Assembly: GCA_964515915.1 (NCBI GenBank)
Contig: CAZEXM010000096.1
Span: 1-11,413 of the forward strand
Reading direction: 5' to 3'
From: JAHOYW01 sp964515915
Lineage (GTDB): Bacteria > Verrucomicrobiota > Lentisphaeria > Victivallales > Victivallaceae
Length of the DNA stretch: 11,413 bases
A model generated the notes under the pieces. The model was given only the letters and a program-made list of their open reading frames with translations. It did not search any database and was not told the origin of the DNA. The first letter of the stretch is position 1. Every line of letters begins with the position of its first letter. Below are positions 6,486 to 11,413 of this stretch, piece after piece. The translations under genes and the position numbers were made by a program.

Positions 6486-7568
6486 ATGAAAGAACTTACA
6501 GGCAAAGAAAGGATTTCCAGGATTTTGAGGCATGAACCGGTGGACCGGATTGGTTTATTTGAACATTTCTGGGGGGATACGCTTAAGAAATGGCAGGATG
6601 AAGGCCATATCAGAGAGAATGAGGATCTGGCTGATCATTTTAATTTTGATATGGCGGGCTCCCCCTGGTTTAACATGTGCGCCCGGGTCGGTTTTGTAAA
6701 CGAAGTGATTGAGGAGGATGAAGAAACTATTCTGGAACGGGATGGAAACGGGGCGGTACTGAGGCGGCATAAACTGCATAACGCGACTCCCGAACATGTA
6801 GATTTTCTGGTTAAAGAGCGGAGCGCGTGGGAAGAACATATTAAACCGCGTTTGAAAGCGACCCGGGACAGGATTGATTTTGCCGGATACCGTGAAGAAA
6901 GAAGAAAAGCCGCTGAAAAAAATCGCTTTTACTTTCACGGTGGAACTAATGTTTTTGAGCTGATGCATCCGGTATGCGGACATGAACATATGCTTATGGG
7001 CATGGCGCTTGACCCGGACTGGATAAAAGATATGGTCGAGACTTATTCGGATATGATTGTCAGTCTTATGGAAATGGTTTTCGCGGAGGAAGGGAAACCG
7101 GACGGCATCTGGTTTTATGAGGACATGGGCTTCAAGGGACGGCCTTTCATGTCATTGGACATGTACCGGGATATTATTCTGCCGGGACATAAGAAAACCG
7201 TCGATTTCGCGCATTCGCTCGGGTTGCCGGTGATTATGCATTCCTGCGGTTTTGTTGAACCATTGGTGCCGGGAATCATTGAAGCCGGCGTGGACTGCCT
7301 GCAGGTGATCGAAGTCAAAGCGGGAATGGACCTGTTGAGACTAAAACATGATTTCGGCGACAAGCTGGCGCTTTTCGGGGGGATGGACGCCAGGAACCTG
7401 GTGGCTAACGACCTTGACGCAATCCGCGCTGAACTTGAAGAAAAGATTCCGCTGGTCAGGGAAGGTTCCGGTTATATACTCCATTCAGATCATTCCATTC
7501 CGACTGATTGCAAATATGAAACCTACCGCTATTTTGTGGATGAAGGTTTGAAACTTGGAAAATATTGA
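6486..7568 (+). CDS. URO-D superfamily protein (methyltransferase-like), second copy
   Basis: This 360-residue protein is a second, quite different member of the URO-D superfamily. It starts with MKELTGKERISRILRHEPVD, the classic N-terminus of URO-D-like methyltransferases ('RhePDR' motif). It has 'YEDMGFKGRPFMS' (211-223), the HxC metal-site pair in MHSCG (His252, Cys254), 'FGGMDAR' (297-303) and 'ILHSDHSIPTD' (331-341) near the C-terminus. In MtaA-type enzymes a cysteine sits near this last segment; here it reads DHS, with a cysteine at 342 close by. Haem biosynthesis is unlikely because the HemE N-terminal signature is missing. The frame opens at 6450, but ATG 6486 has AAGGAG (6471-6476) with an ideal 9-nt gap. 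It has its own promoter and palindrome. The relation to the first URO-D gene suggests a shared pathway, perhaps C1 or demethylation chemistry; the substrate cannot be told. Confidence 0.85.
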   Translation: MKELTGKERISRILRHEPVDRIGLFEHFWGDTLKKWQDEGHIRENEDLADHFNFDMAGSPWFNMCARVGFVNEVIEEDEETILERDGNGAVLRRHKLHNATPEHVDFLVKERSAWEEHIKPRLKATRDRIDFAGYREERRKAAEKNRFYFHGGTNVFELMHPVCGHEHMLMGMALDPDWIKDMVETYSDMIVSLMEMVFAEEGKPDGIWFYEDMGFKGRPFMSLDMYRDIILPGHKKTVDFAHSLGLPVIMHSCGFVEPLVPGIIEAGVDCLQVIEVKAGMDLLRLKHDFGDKLALFGGMDARNLVANDLDAIRAELEEKIPLVREGSGYILHSDHSIPTDCKYETYRYFVDEGLKLGKY

Positions 7569-7571
7569 GGC

Positions 7572-7619
7572 CTTAGGAGCCGTCAAAAACGTAAAGGTTA
7601 TTTTTAAACGGCTCCTTAG
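7572..7619. terminator. Large hairpin after the second URO-D gene
   Basis: Bases 7575-7583 (AGGAGCCGT) pair perfectly with 7608-7616, and after one T-T mismatch two more pairs form (7572-7573 with 7618-7619). The 24-nt loop contains A5 (7585-7589) and T5 (7601-7605), which can pair to extend the structure. It begins 3 nt after the stop codon, so it probably ends the URO-D transcript or protects its 3' end. The expected run of T after the stem is missing, which weakens the intrinsic-terminator reading. Confidence 0.45.
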
Positions 7620-7722
7620 CTTAAATAATTCTTTCAGTAAGGCTGGTAATTCGGGGCTTTACGGGTATATTTTAAAGGAAACTGAGAATTGACCCGAAAA
7701 CTAATTAAAAGAGTTAATAAAA

Positions 7723-8508
7723 ATGAAGCTCCGTTTATTTTCTGCAATGTTAACAGCCTTATCGCTTATTATTGTTCTGAGTGCCTGCAGGTCCACCGAT
7801 TATTACCGGGACCGGGCGGTACAGCGGGCACGGAAGTTTCTGCTTGAAGAAGACAGAACTTTGAATTTGGAACAACGCGAATATGTGAAATTCAACAAAC
7901 CGGTCATTATGGCCGCGCCGATTTTTAATAAATTAGGCACAGATTCAGCAACCAGCGGTACACTTTCACATATTTGTATTGCCTGGGTTATTGAGGGGAA
8001 AAAAGATGCCTACGTGGTGTTCGGGGTAAGCGACAAGCGCCTGCACGACTGGACCCCGAATCGTTTAATCACCAAAAGATACGATATTCCAATCTACAAC
8101 TACAATAAAGCCAACAAGTCCGCAATGAACTACGCGGTGAATAATTTTCTCTATCTGTCGAACAGGCAGCTTAACAAGGTTCGATTCGAAGTGCCGGAAA
8201 CGATTATAACTGATTATGGATTCGGCAAAAAAACTTTAAAAGCAAAAGGAATATCGGAGGAAAGGCTTAAGTCATTGATGCAAATAACTTTCGTCTGGCC
8301 ATCCGTTCGGCCTGGTCATAAAGTATTTGTTTGCGGCATTGGAGCTAAGGACTTAGAGGGATGGATACCGATGCTCGGCGGCGAGACGCCTGCGGCTGAA
8401 TTGAAAAATCATTTCCTGAAAACAGTTTTCTTCGGACAATTCGGGGGAAAGATGAGGGGAATAAAAGAAGATAAAAAAGTTACGAAAGTAAAAAAAGACG
8501 GAAAATAA
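7723..8508 (+). CDS. Lipoprotein of unknown function
   Basis: The 261-residue product has a good lipoprotein signal: MKLR, a hydrophobic core and the lipobox LSAC with Cys22. The residues after the cysteine (RSTD) contain no Asp at +2, so by the E. coli rule it would go to the outer membrane. The mature part has no domain I recognise. It contains several aromatic-rich strand-like stretches (ICIAWVIEGKKDAYVVFGVSD at 84-104, cut by charged residues; ITFVWPSVRPGHKVFVCGIG at 188-207), suggesting a beta-rich fold, and a very basic tail (KEDKKVTKVKKDGK). The ribosome site is weak (AAAAGAG, 9 nt before ATG). It is the first gene of a co-directional run with yicC only 19 nt downstream, so it may share that transcript. 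No clear promoter was found in the 150 bases before it. Confidence 0.8.
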   Translation: MKLRLFSAMLTALSLIIVLSACRSTDYYRDRAVQRARKFLLEEDRTLNLEQREYVKFNKPVIMAAPIFNKLGTDSATSGTLSHICIAWVIEGKKDAYVVFGVSDKRLHDWTPNRLITKRYDIPIYNYNKANKSAMNYAVNNFLYLSNRQLNKVRFEVPETIITDYGFGKKTLKAKGISEERLKSLMQITFVWPSVRPGHKVFVCGIGAKDLEGWIPMLGGETPAAELKNHFLKTVFFGQFGGKMRGIKEDKKVTKVKKDGK

Positions 8509-8527
8509 GTTTTCAGGAGTTTATCTT

Positions 8528-9415
8528 ATGCGCAGTATGACAGGTTTTGGCAAAGGCTATGCCGTGAACGCGGAACTTGGAATTGCTTTCAGCGTCGAAA
8601 TATCCAGCGTCAATCGTAAACAACTGGACATCCGCGTAAATATGCCCTATGAAGTTAGTGCTTTGGAATTACTTTTGCGGCAACTGGTTAAACAAAAAAT
8701 TACTCGCGGCACAGTCATGGCGCGAGTAACGATGACCCTGGATGAAAAGCAAAATCTTTCCACGCTGAAAATTAATCATTCCCGGCTCGAACGCCTGGCG
8801 GAAGAATGCAGCGAACTGCAGAAGCGCTTTGCCGGCCGGGCATCCTGGTCAATTGCCGAATTAATGAATGTGCCGGGAGTTCTGGAGACCATTTCACCGG
8901 ATGTGGAAAATATTGAAATCAAAACCCTTTTTACTCAGGCGGTAAAAGCGGCGGTAAATAAGCTTGTCGTGACGCGGGAGGCTGAAGGCCGGGCGTTATC
9001 CAGGGACTTGAAAACGCGCTGCGCGCTGCTGCTTGCGCTGACTGATAAGCTCGAACCCATGATTGCGAAAGTGCCCGAAGTGCTCAGGAAAAAGTTATTT
9101 GAGCGTCTGGAAAATGCGGATTTGCCGATTGACGTAAACGACGAGCGCATGTTGAAGGAATTAATTTTTTATGTTGACCGCTCGGACGTCAGCGAGGAAC
9201 TCACTCGTTTACGCAGTCATTTTGCGCAGCTGGAACAGTTTTTGGGTGAAAAAGGCAAAGCGGTCGGACGCGGCATGGATTTTCTGCTGCAGGAAATATT
9301 TCGCGAGATCACGACCTTCGGCAACAAAGCGGCAAGTTGTGAAGTGACTCCGGTAATCGTCGAATTTAAAACCGGGCTGGAAAAAATTCGCGAACAAATT
9401 CAGAATGTTGAATAG
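8528..9415 (+). CDS. yicC: YicC family endoribonuclease (DUF1732)
   Basis: The 295-residue protein matches YicC in length and along its whole course. It begins MRSMTGFGKGYA, the family's 'SMTGFG' start, followed by the conserved VEISSVNRKQLDIRVNMP (23-40), the analogue of 'EIRSVNHRFLD'. The C-terminal half is charged and helical, and it ends with the signature ITTFGNKAASCEVTPVIVEFK..LEKIREQIQNVE. YicC-type proteins have been described as metal-dependent endoribonucleases that can affect small-RNA stability; the role here is inferred from family membership. AGGAG (8515-8519) lies 8 nt before the ATG. In many bacteria yicC is followed by gmk and rpoZ; here it is followed by a serine acetyltransferase gene after 45 nt. 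Confidence 0.95.
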   Translation: MRSMTGFGKGYAVNAELGIAFSVEISSVNRKQLDIRVNMPYEVSALELLLRQLVKQKITRGTVMARVTMTLDEKQNLSTLKINHSRLERLAEECSELQKRFAGRASWSIAELMNVPGVLETISPDVENIEIKTLFTQAVKAAVNKLVVTREAEGRALSRDLKTRCALLLALTDKLEPMIAKVPEVLRKKLFERLENADLPIDVNDERMLKELIFYVDRSDVSEELTRLRSHFAQLEQFLGEKGKAVGRGMDFLLQEIFREITTFGNKAASCEVTPVIVEFKTGLEKIREQIQNVE

Positions 9416-9460
9416 ACAGGTTTTTAAAATAATTTACTAAAACATTACAGAGGTGTAGAT

Positions 9461-10396
9461 ATGCAAAAAAACGCATGCAGTCCCGAAAATAGTAATTTGA
9501 CCAGCGAATATCTTGATGATTTAGTCGGCAAAATCTGCGCCACCTATCAGGATACGAAAGGGATTAACCATATCGAAGGGCATAATCTGCCGCGGCAGCA
9601 GGAAATCCTTGATGTTCTCGCTAAGCTCATGGAAGTTGTTTTCCCCGGTTTCAGTGGTATGCGCAATTACAGCATCAAAACAATTGCCTATAATATCGGC
9701 GGTATTGTAACCGACATATATTGCGAATTGCTGGGCCAGGTCGTTCGCTCATTTCAATACCGTTGCGCAAATGACAATTGCGACGACTGTCAGGTTGTCA
9801 TTCTCGCGGAAACGGCGGTCCGGGCTCTGCTTGACGCCATCCCCGGAATTCGCGAAACCATGAAACTGGATATCGCGGCGGCTTACGAGGGCGACCCCGC
9901 GGCTATGTCGGTTGATGAAATCGTGGTCAGCTACCCGGGAATCAAAGCTATTACCATTCAGCGTTTCGCGCATGTGCTTTACCAGCATGAAGTACCCCTG
10001 ATACCACGGATGATGACCGAATACGCCCACGCGATTACCGGTATTGATATTCACCCCGGGGCTCAATTGAAAAAAGCTATTTTAATTGACCACGGCACCG
10101 GCGTGGTAATCGGCGAAACCGCGATTATCGGCAATAATGTCAAGATTTACCAGGGTGTAACCCTGGGGGCTTTGAGTTTTCCGCTCGATGAGTCAGGCAA
10201 AATTATTCGCGGCAGCAAACGCCATCCCACGCTTGAGGACGAGGTTACGGTTTATTCCGGGGCTTCGGTTTTAGGTGATATTGTAATCGGGAAAGGTTCG
10301 GTTATCGGCGGCAATGCCTGGGTAATTTCAGATGTTGCCCCGAACAGCCAAATCACGCTCCGGACCCCGGAACACAGAATCAGGAACAAATCATAA
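9461..10396 (+). CDS. Serine O-acetyltransferase, EpsC/CysE type
   Basis: This 311-residue enzyme makes O-acetylserine from serine and acetyl-CoA, the entry step to cysteine. The N-terminal helical part (about 15-185) contains GDPAAMSVDEIVVSYPG (144-160) and LYQHEVPLIPRMMTEYAH (173-190), typical of EpsC forms. The left-handed beta-helix of hexapeptide repeats runs from about 193 to 295. Predicted catalytic residues are Asp196 in TGIDIHPG and His211 in DHGTG, with His255 in KRHP, by comparison with CysE Asp143, His158 and His193. The loop at 236-250 between coils is usual for this branch. A cysteine cluster C-x4-C-x2-C (102, 107, 110) in the N-terminal part is notable. The C-terminus lacks the 'VPARIV' tail of E. 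coli CysE, reading RTPEHRIRNKS instead. AGAGG with a 7-nt gap supports the start. Cysteine synthase is not next to it in this window. Confidence 0.95.
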   Translation: MQKNACSPENSNLTSEYLDDLVGKICATYQDTKGINHIEGHNLPRQQEILDVLAKLMEVVFPGFSGMRNYSIKTIAYNIGGIVTDIYCELLGQVVRSFQYRCANDNCDDCQVVILAETAVRALLDAIPGIRETMKLDIAAAYEGDPAAMSVDEIVVSYPGIKAITIQRFAHVLYQHEVPLIPRMMTEYAHAITGIDIHPGAQLKKAILIDHGTGVVIGETAIIGNNVKIYQGVTLGALSFPLDESGKIIRGSKRHPTLEDEVTVYSGASVLGDIVIGKGSVIGGNAWVISDVAPNSQITLRTPEHRIRNKS

Positions 10397-10413
10397 AAGC
10401 GCCGGTAAAGAGT

Positions 10414-11094
10414 ATGAAATATATTCAGGAAAATCTCGCGAAAGTGCGGGAAAGAATTGCCGTTGCCGCCGGAAGAGCCGGCCGCGCTCCTGAAAGCGTG
10501 AAATTAATAGCCGTCAGTAAAACTTTCCCGGCGGAGGCCGTGCAAAGCGCCTACGCTGCCGGGCAAAGATTATTCGGCGAAAACAAAGTTCAGGACCTGG
10601 CCCTTAAAAACACCGCTTTGCCGAAAGATATACAATGGCATATGATTGGGCATTTACAGGGCAACAAAGTCAAATCCGCCATTGAGAACGCCGATTACAT
10701 TCACGCGGCGGATTCAGTCAAACTGCTGCGGCGCATTGATCGTTTAGCCGGTGAACTCGGACGTTCTCCGAAGGTTCTGCTGGAAATAAATATCTCAGGT
10801 GAAGAGTCGAAGTTCGGTGCGGACGCGGAATTAGTAAAGGAATTGGCTCGAAACGCGGCCGAATGCGGAAATATAAGCGTAACAGGCTTGATGACGATGG
10901 CGCCTTTTGGGGTTTCCGAAAGCGGGCTGCGTTCTGTTTTCAGTTCCCTGCGCAAACTGCGCGATGCTTTAGAGCTTGAATTCGGCCTGGATTTGCCGGA
11001 GTTATCCATGGGCATGAGCGGTGATTTTGAAATAGCCATCGAAGAAGGCGCGACAATGGTTCGGATCGGGACTTCTATTTTCGGCGGACGTTAG
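10414..11094 (+). CDS. yggS: YggS/PLPBP pyridoxal-phosphate homeostasis protein
   Basis: The 226-residue protein is a single-domain PLP-binding barrel that buffers pyridoxal phosphate and has no known catalytic activity. Lys36 in LIAVSKTFP binds PLP. Other family landmarks are RLFGENKVQD (52-61), HMIGHLQGNK (76-85), ISGEESKFG, and the phosphate-cup end LSMGMSGDFEIAIEEGATMV, then RIGTSIFG. Length equals the usual YggS. The ATG at 10414 follows the serine acetyltransferase stop by 17 nt; the purine run AAAGAG is too close to be a good SD, so coupling to upstream translation is likely. PLP is the cofactor of the cysteine synthase that follows serine acetyltransferase in the pathway, so co-transcription with that gene makes metabolic sense. 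No terminator is evident after the stop. Confidence 0.95.
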   Translation: MKYIQENLAKVRERIAVAAGRAGRAPESVKLIAVSKTFPAEAVQSAYAAGQRLFGENKVQDLALKNTALPKDIQWHMIGHLQGNKVKSAIENADYIHAADSVKLLRRIDRLAGELGRSPKVLLEINISGEESKFGADAELVKELARNAAECGNISVTGLMTMAPFGVSESGLRSVFSSLRKLRDALELEFGLDLPELSMGMSGDFEIAIEEGATMVRIGTSIFGGR

Positions 11095-11099
11095 AGACA

Positions 11100-11249
11100 A
11101 TAAAATTTGAATGGCACAGTGTTAATGATATATTGCAATACACTGAAATATATGTAAGGGAAGCGATTGAACGTGGACTTACCGACAGCAAAGCAGGACA
11201 GACAAAAGACCTTGGTGAAATTCGTAAAAAATATGGACTCCCTGAATGA
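11100..11249 (+). pseudogene. Antitoxin-like C-terminal fragment without a start
   Basis: Frame from 11100 reads IKFEWHSVNDILQYTEIYVR then EAIERGLTDSKAGQTKDLGE and IRKKYGLPE, stop at 11247-11249. The 'EAIERGLxDxxAGxTxxLxEIRxKYGLP' part resembles C-termini of short type II antitoxins. No ATG or GTG precedes it in frame; the frame is open back into the end of yggS, where a stop lies at 11028. A TTG at 11133 is the only conventional alternative start, and no SD was seen. It is most likely a decayed or truncated gene. An ATG at 11246 overlapping the stop opens only a 10-codon frame. The assignment is by pattern memory and is tentative. Confidence 0.35.
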
Positions 11250-11290
11250 AAGTCCACCGGGTAAGTATTCTGACTTGAAAATGGTGAAGA

Positions 11291-11413
11291 ATGATAAGTT
11301 TAAAGGAAAAGTTGAATAAATTGCCGCAGGATAAAATTGCTGACTTGGAATTGATTATTGATAAAATTATTGAAACAGGATTGGCGGAGATAATCATATT
11401 GTATGGTTCGCAT
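11291..11413 (+). CDS. Partial nucleotidyltransferase-domain protein (MNT-like), cut by window edge
   Basis: An open frame from ATG 11291 runs 41 codons to the end of the window without a stop. The product starts with a Lys/Leu-rich amphipathic helix (MISLKEKLNKLPQDKIADLE), a second helix, then a strand AEIIILYGSH at 32-41. In minimal nucleotidyltransferases the strand 'iiLFGSxARG' carries the GS motif followed by the catalytic DxD, so the window stops just as the motif begins. These domains occur in MNT-HEPN toxin-antitoxin pairs and in fused NTase-HEPN proteins. The ribosome site is poor (GTGAAG, nearly adjacent) and an in-frame TGA at 11285 fixes the start. Identification rests on ten residues and is tentative. 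Confidence 0.45.
   Translation, partial: MISLKEKLNKLPQDKIADLELIIDKIIETGLAEIIILYGSH

Noticed and set aside
6555..6989. 144-codon minus-strand frame inside the second URO-D gene
   Set aside because: Shadow of a well-supported family gene on the plus strand; composition follows the codon pattern of the real gene.
4440..7568. hemE (haem biosynthesis) for either URO-D protein
   Set aside because: The HemE N-terminal signature is absent, the copies differ greatly from each other, and no haem genes are nearby; the HxC pair points to the methyltransferase-like branch.
7689..7719. Promoter TTGACC...TTAATA before the lipoprotein gene
   Set aside because: The spacer is 19 nt and the start point would fall at or inside the start codon.
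1..11413. tRNA, rRNA, CRISPR array, insertion sequence or phage genes
   Set aside because: No cloverleaf-like gene, no regularly spaced repeats, no transposase or integrase frame was seen on either strand.

Overview
The window looks like chromosomal DNA from a Gram-negative (diderm) bacterium. Two envelope-biogenesis genes (an LptE-like lipoprotein and a BamD/TPR-like protein) and a second lipoprotein with a clean lipobox point to an outer membrane. Two non-haem members of the uroporphyrinogen-decarboxylase (URO-D) superfamily around an AraC-type regulator, with a housekeeping set (YicC, EpsC-type serine acetyltransferase, YggS), remind me of Lentisphaerota or other PVC-superphylum genomes. 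That placement is inference from gene content, not from a marker gene.

Layout, left to right. Positions 1-20 hold a terminator hairpin. On the minus strand, a TPR/BamD-like exported protein (1717-572) overlaps an LptE-like lipoprotein (591-52), forming a two-gene envelope operon. A divergent intergenic region (1718-1884) carries a terminator-like hairpin and a strong sigma70-type promoter. This promoter drives a large plus-strand protein (1885-4419) that joins a complete alpha/beta-hydrolase to a C-terminal region with the HHxxxDG signature of CoA-dependent or carrier-dependent acyltransferases. It is the least ordinary gene here.

A carbohydrate- or C1-type accessory block follows. A URO-D-superfamily protein (5402-4440, minus) is divergent from an AraC regulator with a cupin-like sensor domain (5508-6365, plus), and a second URO-D-superfamily protein (6486-7568) has its own near-consensus promoter with a perfect inverted repeat across the -10 box. 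The layout suggests the AraC protein or another regulator controls one or both URO-D genes. Their substrates cannot be read from sequence.

The right third is a co-directional run: lipoprotein of unknown function (7723-8508), YicC-family endoribonuclease (8528-9415), serine O-acetyltransferase (9461-10396) and YggS/PLPBP pyridoxal-phosphate homeostasis protein (10414-11094). Gaps are 19, 45 and 17 nt, consistent with an operon. The last 320 bases change character: they are AT-rich, with a start-less fragment resembling the C-terminus of a type II antitoxin, then the beginning of a protein that reaches a nucleotidyltransferase-like YGS motif exactly at the window edge. This looks like the border of a toxin-antitoxin or defence-type accessory region. 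No tRNA, rRNA, CRISPR array, transposase or integrase was seen.
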